A DNA stretch of 46,351 nucleotides from Lenisia limosa (GCA_001655205.1 LPNZ01010410.1:1-46351); one strand, 5' to 3'; numbered from the stretch's first letter, positions 9,571-23,300 are shown. Numbers and translations: made by a program. The notes: generated by a model not told the origin, from the letters alone.

Positions 9571-11834
9571 TTAGATAGGAACGGGGTTGATTTCTCCAAG
9601 ATAAATTCGACCATCAGAGGAGCCTGAAGCAACAATTGGTTGATTAGGATGGAAGTCCACACCGTTGACACTTCCCTTATGACTAGAAGGTTAAATATCA
9701 ATCTCGAGCGGTAACCAAATTCCTTTCCTTCAAAAAGATCCTGAAACCACAAACCCAGGAAGCTTGAACATGAGACGAGAATTTCTGGCATTCCACACCA
9801 AAACGTTGCGGTCAGCTGAACCGGAGGCAATCTAGAGGAGAGGTGATAAGTGAAACATTTTTGTGAGAGAAAAAAAAAAACTCGGTAACAACATCGCAAC
9901 TCACTTGATTTCCGTCCCAACTCCAGGCTGAGCGGAGGAGATTCTTTTCAAAATCGTGCTGAAAAAAGTCACATTTCATTTCAACTATCAAATACAAAAG
10001 ATGGAGTGCCCACCTTGTGTCCCATCAGGGTGTGTGTAAGACGGTTACTGTCAGCGTGGGAGTTGATGTTCCAAATCTTGACTGGAAAAGGTAAGTTATT
10101 GGAGGGGGGGGGGGGGTTNNNNNNNNNNNNNNNNNNNNNNNNNNNNNNNNNNNNNNNNNNNNNNNNNNNNNNNNNNNNNNNNNNNNNNNNNNNNNNNNCT
10201 CATATTTTAAAATGAAAGGAATATCGGTCTGACAACAAATTAAAACTTCGAAAAGGCATAAACTTGGAAACAAAAACAACACTATATAATGGTTGGATAA
10301 CAAAGTGGAAAAGACAAATTATAAGAACTGTACGTATTGAAAGTTTTTTTTCAGCAGGAAAGTCTCTATTGAAACAAAAAAAAAAGAAGCCCAGATCTGT
10401 AATAAACAAACAAAAGCCAAGCCAGCTTACTTGACTGATCCATGCTGTTAGAGAGGAGACGTGACCCATCAGGGGAGACAGCAAGATGGGTGATAGTATC
10501 TGTATGTCCAGGCAATTTCCTCATAATCTTCTCTGGTCGACGGAGGTCGAAAGTCTAATACATAAGAAAACATTCCCATCTTACAACAGACAAAAAAACC
10601 CAAGCCCTCCAACCAAAACCACGTTTGAGACACCAGCAACATGCACTTCCTGGCTATCATCGGACATTGCAACGGCACAAAGCTGCGGAGGTGAGAATAA
10701 GAGGAACTTTAAAAAAAAAAACAATAAGATTAAAACACACGACAGTTTGAAAAAAAAACAAAAAAAAACAGTCTAGCAGTGCATCACATGGGAAGGGAGG
10801 AAATTATGGGATAAAATATTAGCGTACAGTTATCAAAGTAACCAAAAAGATTGAGCGTTGATAGATAGTGCGGGTAAATCGGAACATTATTTGATAAAAC
10901 GCCGTTTGCGATAATTCAATCCCTCCTCAAACAGGTCCTGCAGTGTTGATGGTGATTTCTGAATATTTGGTGGACATATCCCAAATCTAAACAGTCAAAC
11001 GGTACCCAAAAATGTTTCATGAGAATAAAGATGCAAACTTTGCAAGACTTGTCGTCTGAAACGGTGGCACAGAGGTGGCGACCACGACGGCTTGTGGAAC
11101 TGATGTTGTTAGAACGTGTGGGTGGAAAATGAAGGAAAATGTTTCAAAATACCAGCTTACACAGCATTAACGTAAGAGGTGTGCTCACGAAGACCACGCA
11201 TTCTTTCAAAGGTGCGAGCGTCAGTGATGATGGCAGTCTTATCAGCAGATGCAGAAACAAGCATTCTGAAAACAAAATAAAAAAACACCTCCTTGTGGAA
11301 TGTGGTTTGATCTACTTGTGATATGTAATATTGTTTTACAAATTTCCATATGAAACAGAGAAGAACACCATCCTCTTACGAATCGTCGTAACTCCAGGCA
11401 AGATCGAGAACGGCGTTCTTGTGAACTGGAAGAAAGTAAATGCATGGCAAAAAAAATTATAAAACTAACTTTTCAAGTTTGCATAGTTTTCACAGTCTCC
11501 AAAGGTCTTCCAAAGAAGGACACTCATGTCTCGAGAAGCTGAAGCCAAGGAAGCTCCATCGTTACTGAATTTCACTGAATGGACGATGTCCCTAAATATT
11601 AGTTATTCAATAAAACCTTGATTAAAACCAAACTGGTGCCCTGAAAGAAGCATAGTAGGGGCCTGGAGATCTGAGATTCTGTCGGGAGCCTACAATATGT
11701 CAGAGTCACTTTCTGGTTGTAAAATAATGTCATACATTGATCAGAGCCTTCTTAGAAGTAGAATCTGATACAACAATGGCTCCCATTCGAGCTTTTTTAG
11801 CAGCTGGCTGGTAGTTTGTCGTTGCAAGCTCCAT
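9571..11834 (-). CDS. SNRNP40: U5 snRNP 40 kDa WD40 protein (SNRNP40/Prp8-binding)
   Basis: This spliceosome component is a WD40 propeller that associates with Prp8 in the U5 snRNP. Minus-strand exons start MELATTNYQPAAKKARMG (11834) and include DRISDLQAPTMLLSG (about 11640-11690), the point where the human protein enters its first blade with LQAPIMLLSGH. Blades follow with LASASRDMSVLLWKTFGDCE, LVSASADKTAIITDARTFER, ATVSDDKSCKIWDMS, LSNSMDQS, then HDFEKNLLRSAWSWDGNQIA and VLVWNARN. The end is KLPGHKGSVNGVDFHPNQP and IYLGEINPVPI before TAA 9571-9573. The GDCENYAN and HDFEKNLLR segments are close to the human HNFEKNLLR region, which makes this the firmest WD40 assignment here. There are about ten introns, one containing a gap (10119-10198). 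The length fits the usual 340-360 residues. Confidence 0.9.
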
Positions 11835-12203
11835 TTTCGATAGCTTTAATGGGCTATTGTTGCAAAAAGGAAGAAAAAAAAAAAAAAGTTCACTCTTAAA
11901 ATTGATTAATTTTTGATTACTTATGATTTCCAACTTAGTAAATTAGAACCTTCCTTATTTAGAAGCTTTTGTCTTTAAATCTGAGAAGAGGTCACTAAGT
12001 TTTAAGTTTTTTTAAAGGCAATGAATATCTAAGAGGCTACACATACATTTCTCATTCACCCAATTTTCACGTATTTCATCTTTCTCTCACACCTGCTCTA
12101 AGTACCCTTCTCCAGTTCCATTTGAGATTATTACATTCAATTCTGTAACTAGTCTACTTTTGGAAGCACTGAATCCCTTAAAGCTGGTCTTTGACATTTC
12201 ACA
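11835..12203. promoter_or_regulatory. Divergent promoter region between SNRNP40 and the triple-RRM gene
   Basis: This 369-bp spacer lies between two start codons facing away from each other. It is AT-rich with a long A run near 11876-11887 and a pyrimidine-rich stretch (about 12080-12120). No specific element is recognised. Confidence 0.5.
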
Positions 12204-14825
12204 ATGAAAGCTTATTTTGGCCAAGGTCAAAATCAAGTAGTTGACCCTGCAAAGGAGAAAGCCAAAGATGTTGAAGCCTATGAACAGACCAAATTGAATG
12301 GAGATGAGACCACTGACAAATTTTCCGACCCAATTACAACTCTCACTGCAAAGGCAAGTCACCTCTCGCTTGGTGACCCTGATACCCCCGCAAGTGGTAG
12401 TTCAAGTGGAGAATTGTCATCAAATTCTGATTGGACAGATGTGAGTTTTCATTATTTGCTGCTTTTCTTATTGAGATAGGGATCAAACAAAGGACAAACA
12501 TTGACAGACTCCAAAGACTCACTCCCTTCTGTTTCTGATGATTGTGAAACCAATCCATTCTACACAATTCCCGGCTCACCTGCCTGTTGTCTCTTTATTT
12601 GTGGCTTTGCTCAAGACACTCCTGATGAGTGTCTCCATTCTTATTTCAAAGCATTTGGGAGTAAGCCTGACTTTTCGGTTTTGTCATTTATGAATCAGCA
12701 CTTCTCTCTTTGAAGATCCACCAAGATTATGCTGGTCGTCCATTTGCTTTTGTTACTTTCGAAGACCCCCTTTCTGCAAAACAGGTTTTCCTTCAGTCAC
12801 ACAACAGTATGGCCTGTGTTGCTTATTTTGACATTTAGATGTTGATGGCCATGTATTGCGTGTTGAACCTGCACGTGTTGACAAAATCCTCTATCTCGAA
12901 GGCTTTCCTGCTGAAATGACGGGACATGATCTTATTATGACTATTGAACAATTTTCACCTGTTGAGAAGGTTGTTTGCTCCCCCATGCCAAGCCATACAA
13001 AAAGGTAAGAATATAAACACATTTCGGATATATATGAGAGACTTTTTCCCCAAATTGATAAAATAAAATTTTTGAGATTTCTGTCAAAAATAAGTCAAAC
13101 TTACACGTCATCAGTGAGACCGAAACAACCCAGGCTTTCATTACATTCAAAGGACGAGAGGGTGCTTACCTTGGTCTTGTGGTATGTGAGGTGTTGTTTG
13201 TCAGAAATGTAGTTCAGCGTATATACACTGCTTAATTCATTATTAAGGGACTAAAAAGAGGCTTTCCCCATTGGAACACAATGTGGGCTGCTCAAGCTAT
13301 GCCAAAAAATGACCCACTTTCAATTGCTGCAACTGGGATTGCGACTGACAAACACACATGTTTTGTCGGAGGGTATGTTGGGCTTTGGGCGTAAACGCTA
13401 TTACAATATCACCCATCTTTTCCTTTGACCGGGCAGTCTTGACAGTAATGTGATTGCTGAACACCATCTTCAAGAACGTTTTGAAGTCCATGGAAAAATT
13501 GACAACATTGCCCTTCATATCCCTGAAAAGCAAGGTGAGCTTTAAGGTTAGAAAGCTCAATTTCCAGTCGGCCGCTCGGCTATTGCTTTTATTCGGTACT
13601 CTGATGTGGCTTCAACTCAGCTTGCTGTTGAAAAAGAGGTCTGTAGTGATATTGTGATTGAAATATGCCAAATAAGGAAACTGTCATTTAACAATTCAGA
13701 ATGAGACATTAATGACAATTCGAGAAGATTCTTGGAACAGTACCCGAAGAATTCGTGTAGAGTTCTGTGAAGCACCTGAAATCAAGTCAAAGAAAAAAGC
13801 AGATCGTCTTTTAAAAAATGTAATCTGACAACTTTAACGGATGAACTATGCTCATCATCTTAGCGCTACAGAAACATGAAAAGTTACACCCACACCGCTC
13901 GTGAAATGGAACGTGAATTGTCAACCCTCAAAGCCATTGAAGACAACCTTCATCATGTTCAAGGCTATACATCGCCTCAAAGCAACCATTCTTCACCATA
14001 CTCATGGCCACAATCACCCGTTGGTTTCCTTGAGTACCGTTTTTTACTTTTAGTTTACTGGCCCCTCGCGAAGCCCAGCCCCCCAGTTTATGCTTGACCA
14101 GTATGGAAACACTGTACCGATCATGAGACCTGTACGTGGAAATAATAGAAGCGTCTTGTAGTCCATGCCTTGTTAACAGCTCTAGTGGGAGATGGAACAT
14201 ATGATGCTTCCTCCTAGCATGCCTATCGAAATGATGTCACCTGGAATGGTCCCAAGTAGGCACCTGCCAACATGAATTTTCATCTGGATTGTGACCAAAA
14301 CTAATTGCTCAGTGATGGCGCCTCCTCCTATGTCATTTGAAGATGCTGAAGTCAACAAAATCAACACCATCCACCACATGGCCCCTGCTATGCCAGGTGA
14401 GCGCACAATTTAAGGCTATGCATTGTCTGAAATTTCATAACTTTTTGTTTTGTCAAAATACTCCCTTGTGTTGTGGGAATATTATGTGGGTATGTTTTTG
14501 TGCTACTTTTGTCATTATCTAGGAATGCGGATGCGCCCAATGCCAGAGTACGTCATGAGTCCTGTCAATATACCCATGGGTATGAAGGGGAGGTAGCACC
14601 ATACCCGTGGGGAAGGCGTCCATTCCAATTGTATTTCACTTCAAAGAGTACCCGCCACCAATGTTCATGCCTCCCCAAGAAATGCAATTCTATCCGACCC
14701 CTGTCTTCATGGGCCAACCAAGCGGCTGGTAGGACAAAAACTATGAGACCACTTTACCCCCTAGGACGCAAGAGATGCCGCCTCCACGCCGCTCATTCAA
14801 CGACAACCCTTCCCAGAAGGCCTAG
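12204..14825 (+). CDS. RNA-binding protein with about three RRM domains, Rim4-like
   Basis: The start ATG gives MKAYFGQGQNQVVDPAKEK, then a Ser/Asp-rich leader. RRM1 has RNP2-like CCLFICGFAQ (about 12577-12606) and, after an intron, RNP1-like RPFAFVTFEDPLSAKQ (about 12738-12784). RRM2 begins KILYLEGFPAEMTGHDL (about 12886-12935) and has TQAFITFKGREGAYLG. RRM3 has HTCFVGGLDSNVIAEHHLQE (about 13354-13470) and RSAIAFIRYSDVASTQLA (about 13573-13625). A basic linker follows, then a Met/Pro-rich tail (MMAPPPMSFEDAE, YPPPMFMPPQEMQFYP). Two short terminal introns restore a frame that otherwise breaks, giving PPPRRSFNDNPSQKA and TAG at 14823-14825. Three RRMs with a Met/Pro-rich tail recall fungal Rim4-type post-transcriptional regulators. 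The RNA target cannot be inferred. Confidence 0.75.
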
Positions 14826-15159
14826 GAGCCCCGCTCTTCTGATTTCAAGTACTGATGTCTATTTATTACCTGTATTTTTTTATTATTATTAGTTTTCTAT
14901 TTTGTTTCCTATTTTGATTGATTTCATTGTATAGTATTATGGGAGTGGCGTCATTACCTAAGAATTGATAAATTGACGATTTACTGTGGTGATAAAACTG
15001 CCTTCATAATCGGTAATGTGAGCACTTAATCAATAGAAATCTGTCAGAAATACATGAGTGAAACATAAATATACAACAGACATAAGACCATAAGCAAAAA
15101 CGAACATGAAGCAAATAAAAGAATTAAGAAATCATAATAAAACAAAGATCAGCACCGAC
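14826..15159. other. Convergent 3' region
   Basis: AT-rich sequence lies between the stop of the RRM gene and the stop of the minus-strand WD40 gene. I see nothing beyond likely 3' UTR sequence. Confidence 0.6.
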
Positions 15160-18100
15160 TTAGTAAGCATGTCTAAAAGAGAAGACAGAGTTACTCTGAG
15201 ACTCTTTCAATTTGTCAACATCAGCTATCACCTTTCGACTTCTTTCTTTTTGTTGTTCTTGCCTAAAGAGTGACAGAGGAATGCCATGCATTGTGATTAC
15301 TAACACTCCCAAACCGCCAACTTGATTTCAGGCTGTACTGAAAAGTTCCAAAAAGAGCCGAAGGTAGGGCCTTGACGAAGAGCGCCAAGTTCGTTACCGA
15401 GCCGGTCCCAAATAATTACCCGTCGGTCCAAAGACGCAGTCATCACCGCCCTAAACGCGTGAGAATAGAAGGCTAGTGAAGATCTCACCTGGGGGTAGAA
15501 ACAAGCTGAATGTCAGTGATAATGTCAGAGTGCGCTTCCCACGATCGAAGAATGGACACATTGTGAGATGCCACATTGGGCTGCATAACATTAGTCACCA
15601 AATCAACTTGTAGAAATTCAAGCACAATTGTTGTTACCCCCTCTCACTCTTGACCATTCATTCACATCAGAACGGAAAGGTGTAGGACTAAAGCGTCAAA
15701 CAGCATTATGGAACCCACTTTGGTTTACAGTCCTCATTTGGGGAAGAAGCATCAGCCATTTTCGAGGCAGTCTTGTTGGGGAAACACCTAAGGCAATGAA
15801 ACCGAAAGAAGCTCCAGGCCTACCTTGACTTCTCTAGAGCCACTCTCAGGTCCCACACGGTGACAACTCCGATTTCATCCCCACAGAACAGGATCCGATT
15901 CTGAAGCGGTCAAGCTCAACCCCATGTTCCAAACACTAACCTTCGGGTCCCAAGCCAACGAACGGCTGACTGACGATGGAACAGTAAAACTAGGGGGTGA
16001 GGGCGGCACAAGAGGCAAGGCACACCTGAACATGGGGAGTCGTCTGAAGGGGTATGGCCTAACGCCAAAGACCACAACGGCACCGTCATAAAGACCAACT
16101 GCAAAGCACGGGTATGGGGCAAGGGAGCAGAGCTGAAGGGTCAGCCAACAAACAAGCATACACAGGTGATCTGTGATTTCAACAGGTACGTTTCATCAAT
16201 CGCTCCTCTCTCCAGGTTGTAAGCCTAAATTATGAGAGCCAAGCCAATAAGTCTGGGTTATTGTTACTATATAAGAGGGGAATCCTTACCCGAACTTCAT
16301 CTCCGGAAGCAGTGCAGAACAAGGACGAGTGCGGACAGTCAATGACTGAAACAATTCCAGCCTTTTGCCTGGATTTTGTCAAATTAAAGAAACGTAGGCA
16401 AACCTCGACACTTTCCGAACGGTTCTCCCGTCAACTTCCATATCCGAATGCATAATAACAGAGCCATCACTTCCTCCTTAAGGGGTTAATGAACAAAAAA
16501 CCGTAAAGATTCTGGTTTCTCATTCAATTATAGGCAACAAATCATACCCGATACAACAAAGCGTTGCTGGCCATGCGAAATATAGCAAAGGCTTGTGACC
16601 TCTCCCATGTGGGACTCCTTTGGGGTCAGAAAAAAACCGAGTTTGAAAGAAATATTTCATCAAAAGGAACTCACAAAGTCCTTCATATGAGCACCGGTGG
16701 AAGCATTGACGGCCTTGACACATCCGGTGGCGTCTCCGATAATACACTTCCGCTCCCTCCTGTCCAATACCATGGCCGTTATCTCACTAGCCAGGTTATT
16801 CAGGGAAGAGTACCGACCTTTTGGTTACATCTCTAAAAGCCCTCGTAAAAGTCCCTGTTTCACTACTCCAGAGCCGGATTTCTTTCCCCGATGCCAACGT
16901 CACGAATTGGAGCTGCACATAAAATGATCGGATAATAAGCTTACAGTGGGGTTTAGGCGAACAGAGGAGATGACAGCAGTTGCAGCAATGTGGGGGTTTG
17001 GAGGCCTTTCCGCTTCAAAAATCTAACAGTGAAAAGGAAGGAAATGGCCTATTAGAACCCAGCTGCTCATACTCTGACACCATGGCTGGAGGCAACAAAC
17101 GACTCCGATGATGTCATTGAAATTGAGGAAAGCGATTGGAATCCTAAGAGGTGAGCCAAGATAGCATTTCGCCCTACCAGTATGAATGGTTTGAACACAG
17201 CCCATTGTTCTGACGTCCCAAATGCGGACTTCTCCAGAGACATCCGCGGTCACCACCTTGAAATGTGACAATNNNNNNNNNNNNNNNNNNNNNNNNNNNN
17301 NNNNNNNNNNNNNNNNNNNNNNNNNNNNNNNNNNNNNNNNNNNNNNTTTGACGGACAGTAGTGGAGACTCATGGCCCTGGAGACGAGCAACCTTTGATGT
17401 GACAAGAGGAAATGCATCTTGATCCTACCATCACGTTGACAAAAGGGTTGTAAACCAGGGCATCATGATCGAATCCTGCAGAAAACAGCAAATGCTGGTC
17501 CTAGAGAGAGAGGGTGACCAAACCAAAGAACACATACCCGAGAGTAGCTCATGGACAGAACACCTTTATGATGCCCGCGCATCACGGTCCTTTCGGCGCC
17601 CGTAACAAGGTCCGAGGTGATAAGCAAACTACAACTTTCAGCTATCGTAGAATGGATGATTGCAGTCCTGGCAATTTGCGGGTCAATTGTTCGAAATGAG
17701 AGTTCGATGCCATGATTGGCTAATCCCCCCAGCCCACGAATCCAATCCACAAGATACAATAAGACCAAGGTCATTTAACGCCAAAATGTCTGTACACGTG
17801 TCACTGTGCGACGGAAGGGGGAGAGCTGGTGCAAGGTTCTGCCATTTCCATCCGCGAACACTAAATAATAATGGTACTCAAAAGAACCTACTTGCCATTG
17901 GTGTCGCCTGTGAAGAGGATGGAGTCACGGGCCGCCCAGGCCAGCGCATACATCGGCTCTTTCGTGATCAACCGTCGCCGCACTCGGAAGGAAATGTCCC
18001 AGAATGCAACCTTTGGAAGTGAAACACTCTCAAAAAACGGAGAGGGATTTGTGGTAGGTTCAACAAGGATGATAATATCATATGATATGGTAAGTAGTAT

Positions 18101-19289
18101 ATGATATGTGTATGGTATCCCTATGTATTGTTATATCCTTTAAAGTATTCTCTTGATAAAATAAAAACACCATATGCAGTTCCCCCAACCGATCGATCAG
18201 CTGATGCTGTGGCGAGTACTCTCTTTGACTCAAGGTAAACTGAAATTGTACGTTATTACAAAGGGAAAAGATGGAACGCGTCACAATCATGATGTGCATA
18301 CTGGCGTTGAGGATTGGGCCCTTATGACCGTGGATGTCTTTGATGTGGTTGAGCTGGTAGTCGTACAAAGAAACAACTGACGATTTGTCCCAGCTTAGCG
18401 AGTGAAGAGAAACCAACACAATACACTCCCCATCACCAACATACAGGGCGATTCTCTCCAGAGTTGGAAGAGCAACAACCCTTTCAGCAGTTAGACGGTT
18501 ACTGGGGTGCGAGACTGCCACTTTCCGGGGATGATACTAGAGGGTTATAAGGTTTGACTGGGCCTACTTTTCTAATGGGTAAAGGGTGACCTGAACTGTT
18601 CATTCCTGATTCGATCAAATGAGCCACTAGTTCCTAAAGACATGAGATGGACAAGAGTAAGATGGACTCACATCCCACTCGACAGCCTGGTCTCCATTGA
18701 TGTCAATCTCGTCAAAGAGCTCTGATAATGAGATAAGACTGTCACGTATGTATACAATATATTGACGGGAAGAATGCATCAAGGCTATTGACTATAGTGC
18801 CATAATAATGAATAATCAAAAGGGCTCTCCAACCACAAAGGCTCTGCGCAAGGTCTTCTCGGGATAATCCTCCAGAAGGAAGTGTTTGCTCAAAAATTCT
18901 CACAAACTAAAATCGTCACAACGCTGATAATGGTAGTGGCATTCAGAAAACGAAACTTCCCCAAAATACATCAGGCAACGAGGCACCCTTCGGGAACTTG
19001 AGGAACTCGGTTTCAACATCCTTCATTTTGGTGATGTCAAGCATGAGAAGAAGATCATGGGCTGCTGAGGGCTTCACGGTTGCTAAGGAGGAAGCAAGGT
19101 AATAAGAAAATAAACGGATTTATTCAGTAAACCTTTTCAAACTTCAGAATACAAAGTAATAACAATATCACATAGTATTAGTATATCAAATACTATACCA
19201 TATGCTACGCCATGTAACAAGGAACTATCCACAATATATGCCCAAGTCTTACGTCTTGTTCCAGAAGCACTTTTTGGTGGACTAGGCAT
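15160..19289 (-). CDS. EF-hand and WD40 protein of the WDR49/WDY type
   Basis: N-terminal exons include MLDITKMKDVETEFLKFPKG (about 18980-19045) and a canonical EF-hand loop, DINGDQAVEWDE, split by an intron (about 18650-18715), followed by ELVAHLIESGMNSSG. WD40 exons follow: VSLYDYQLNHIKDIHGHKGP, KVAFWDISFRVRRRLI, YALAWAARDSILFTGDTNG, ERTVMRGHHKGVLSMSYSR, AGFDHDALVYNPFVN, VVTADVSGEVRIWDVRTMG, a GKEIRLWSSETG blade, GDATGCVKAVNASTG and AVMTASLDRRVIIWDRLG. The AGFDHDALVYNPF and GDATGCVKAVN phrases and an EF-hand ahead of the propellers are typical of the WDR49/WDR64/WDY group. Splicing out a 44-bp intron after AVWE adds a charged tail (KERSRKVIADVDKLKES) ending at TAA 15160-15162. The gap 17273-17346 falls inside the gene. 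The start is uncertain; MPSPPKSASGTR at 19289 is one candidate. Confidence 0.7.
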
Positions 19290-19352
19290 CGTCAAATTTG
19301 GCGCAACTGTAACATCTGTGAAGCTTGACGATTTGCTTCGAACCCTGCAATG

Positions 19353-20220
19353 TCACTTGTATGTTGGTACTAGACCGAAATCGAATCCCCAATTTCCCTC
19401 AAACATTTGTGCTCCCTTTTGATCACTTTGTGCTAAAATAGTAAGAATATGGCTCATGTGGCACAACAAAGTGAAGTCATCACGCAACCAACTTGGAGGT
19501 AGACGCAGAACATCAGGAGATTCTTTCGAATGGCTTGGGCTAAAGTATAATAAAAGAGAACACAAGAGAACACAAGAGACGACACGAGAAGAAACTCCCA
19601 TCAACCTCCATGCTCTGACAACTTCCTCGTCAAAGCGTGTGCCTGTATAGTGACAATTCAGGGCAATCTCAGCAAACCTGCAGGGGAGATATTGAGAGCA
19701 GGGAGAATGGCTGGTTTCTGTTGCGGTTCTGGGGAGGCCAGTGACGACTGTCGTGATGCAGAGTTGATTAATGGGTTCACTTTAGATAATGCTAGTGGGT
19801 AAGTGCATCTCAAATACGTGTCACCATACACTTCTCAAGTTGAACAGAATCGCTGATCAGATCATTTATCGTTATAGGAGGGAGAGACACTTCCTCAGAA
19901 ACGTTCCACGGGGACGGCGGTCTTGATGGCTTTGAGGGGTCCGTTAAAGACACCATATGAGTATCCTTCTGAATAAGTGACCATCATGTCTCATGCTAAG
20001 TTCCAGATAAGCACAATGCAAACCACTATATCACGTTTACTGGCTAATGCTTCTGCTCTTTCGGGTAGTGCTCCTTTGGGGTAGATACCTGAGTGTGAAC
20101 ATTTTCCATTAAATTCAAGGCTTACGAGCTGGTAAATTACCCGAAGACAGGCCTCCTGCCAATTTATCGCCCAGGGACTACGTTGTCAGGGGTGGCTTGT
20201 TTGACGTCTATGATGGCTCT
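19353..20220 (-). CDS. Unassigned minus-strand exons
   Basis: Open segments with coding composition read EIALNCHYTGTRFDEEVVRA (about 19615-19680), KESPDVLRLPPSWLRDDFTL (about 19470-19530) and ILAQSDQKGAQMFEGNWGFD (about 19385-19445). A weaker one, DKLAGGLSSGNLPAR, lies at about 20125-20170. They sit between the stop of the MLO-like gene (20334) and the putative start of the WD40 gene. They may be 5' exons of the WD40 gene or a small separate gene. No family is recognised and exon joins were not resolved. Confidence 0.35.
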
Positions 20221-20333
20221 TATTGTATGATATGTTACACTTTCTGTTTTCTGTCCAGAAATCAAAAGATGTACCATAATATATTGAATAATGCAAAAAA
20301 CAAGATAGCAGGTATTTTACGAGGATAAAGACA

Positions 20334-23300
20334 TCAAATGGTGTCGACAGCCATGCCTACTTTGATTCTCAAGGAGTTGACAGCCAAATTGGCATTATCA
20401 GCCAATGCCTTGCGACCAGCCTGGAAGGTCACAGAGTACAGACTACATACCCATCCTTCAGTGGTCTGGAGATTGCTCAAGGCATGGTCTATGCTGTCGG
20501 GATCGGAATCGGAAGAAGAATCATCATCAGATTTCGGGAAGGGCGAGGGAAGTGTCACCTCCTGGATCTTGCCCCGAAAACTGCACAATTACAACATAAA
20601 GATTCGGAAGGGTCTTGCCCATATCTTACCTGAGCCATGGCCGATTTCGAGACCTTGGGGTAGTGATGCGCTGAGCACGGCTCTTCAAAGGCGAAGGAGT
20701 GGTTTGATTGAGGAGGGATGTGGACGGGCGCGGTTGACTGGGCGAGGCTGACATTGCCATCTGTAGCTCCAAAGCCTCTCCAGAGCTTATCAGATATAAC
20801 AATGGAAGCCAAGAGAGATGGCAAGGTGGGGATGCTTAACAAGGGCTTCCTTTTCCTACAATGTCACCCCACATATCAGTGTCATTTGCCTTACTTTCAT
20901 CATCCTTTTTCATAGCTCAACAAATTCAAAAAACTGTATTATTATATTAATATCGATATATTAGGAGATAGACTGGATCTGGATTTGGACTGGGATTCTG
21001 GACATGTGATCATGTGACAGGTCTTCCTCGGTCCAGTCCAAACCCGGCTCGGGGAATGATGATACGTAAGCCATGCAACATCCTTCTGATCTATGATCTG
21101 TTCTGTCGTGTGAATTCGTCTATCGGCCTGATGTGAACATATGCCTGATGCCTACAAGCCTGCTACAACTTGCAGACAACTTGACTACAACAAGCTGCTG
21201 ACAAGCTGTCAGGAATTTAGTTATATAGCTAAAGCAGAAAACAATACATATAATAAGAAATTCTACCACTACACCACTACCTGTAAACACCTCAGAAACA
21301 AAAAGGAACAAAAGAAACATGAAACACGGAACATGTTTATTAGGGCAATGCTGGAGGCTCTCGAGGCGGGCTGGTCTCCGGAGATGACACTACTCCCGGC
21401 AGTGCAGAGTCGGAATCACACTGCATTATAAAGGAGGTGCAGACAATCATTCAAACCAATCAGTTACGTGATGGGTAATTTGCAAGTAGCAAAAAATATA
21501 CATGTATGAGAAATTTCACCTACTGTAACTGCGATAATGGGAGCATCAGCTACAATGTCGTCGTTTGAGGAAGACACTTCAGTAGTCTTACTCAGAGCGC
21601 CCATCTACAACATCAAAGCATGATTATTTGGTTTATACTATGTGTCTCCCCGAATAAATAAGGCATATCACCATATAATCAGTCAATTAGTTACCATTGC
21701 AACAAAACAACGCCAACATGTGAGTAGCTCGGCCGCCGCAATTTCACCACCGGTTCGTCAGAATAAAGCGATTCATTTGGTCGATCCGGGTTGACAATGC
21801 CTTTGGAATAAGACAAAGCAAAAGACAGGCTTACTACTTTGAGGTAGGGTTTGCGACATCGAGCGCCTTCTTTGCATTTCGTTGTGTTTGGTGGTTTTGT
21901 CCTAAACAGTATGAAAAGCTCGTGGGGTCTTGGAAAAAACAGAAAATTTACCGATGCATTTGAGTTTGAAGTGAGTTTGTAAGGGAACTAGATACACCCG
22001 TACCTCTTCATTGGATGCTGCAAGAGGGGTGAAGTTACTATTTCTCGCTGAACGTGGAGTTTTGCCCGGCTAAGAGGTCATATCCAATTCAATGAAATAA
22101 AAAACCTCAATACCTATACCACATACCATTTCACTACTTGGTGCACAGATCGAATAACGTCTTACATGGGCGGTTTGCATGGTCGTTTCCTGTAAAGTTA
22201 CAGCTACGAAAAAAGCAAATGCGAGTGAGCTTTTCAAAATGAAACCTTACATTGGAATGGGTGAAAGATGGCACAATGCTGACATGCTCCCTAAAGTGTC
22301 AGCGAATAATTAGAGTGTATCAACCTACTCATGCTCTTGTTGATGTGTCAAAGTTGACATTTGCCTGGACATTGACGGCGAACCTATCTCAAATCTAAAA
22401 AGTGAGGCTCGTCTTCCCGAGAGTTCCTCACCCATGAACGTGTCTGGCCTGCTTTGTGGCATGGCGCACGATATCAACACGAGTGGCCGGACCAACTGAA
22501 CGGACCAAAGCCAACGTCGGAATGACCAATGGCGTAATGAGGAGGATGGCAATGAGGGGTGGTGTCTGGAGGGTCAAAAAGAGGAACGATCCTTCATACA
22601 CCCATCTCACATACCAAGGCAACAATGACAAATAGGGACCGCCAATGTGCCAAAAAATAATAGAAGACAAAAGTCAGGTAGAAAGCTAAGGTGTAAGGTG
22701 GTCATAAAAGGCAGAGTTATCTTACCATTCAGAAGAAGGATAATTTGGAAGAATCGGATTACAAATGTTGGATTACGGAACCTAAATTGTGAGTGTTGTG
22801 GAAGTCCCAGAGAAACATACCAAAATTGTCTTGCCCAAAGAGTCCGTTTGAGACTTTCGCGTATTTCCTTAGCCTAAAAAAGTCAACTACAAAAATGTGA
22901 TTATTTTATGTTCTTTGTTGTCTCATTCAAATAGAATAACAAAGGGAATGTCGCTTACCATGGCTTGTAAATCCTTTTTGCTAGCAGCTCCAGAGAACTT
23001 ACTTGAGCTTGTCACTTGCTGGGTTGTGAGAAACCCAATGGCCGAACTTACCATAGTGGCAGCGTGGGCAAACTGGTGTTGGTCGTTCCGCATGGCAACA
23101 GGGACAGACTCGATACCGCCATCTTCGTTGTCATTGTCCAATGAAACCGCTGAGGCGTGTGTGCGGGCAGTGAGGTTTGATGCACTTCGAACATTCATAC
23201 CAGAGGCCTCCAATGAGTCCACACGATCAGCTGTAGGATAAATACGCTGTTGAATGGTTTGTTCCACTGATGCCAGCCAAAAACAAAGCCTACCTATTGA

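Noticed and set aside
14473-14892. Uninterrupted plus-strand frame of 139 codons at the end of the RRM gene
   Set aside because: It reads through two introns in the wrong frame. Splicing gives a Met/Pro-rich tail that continues the RRM protein instead.
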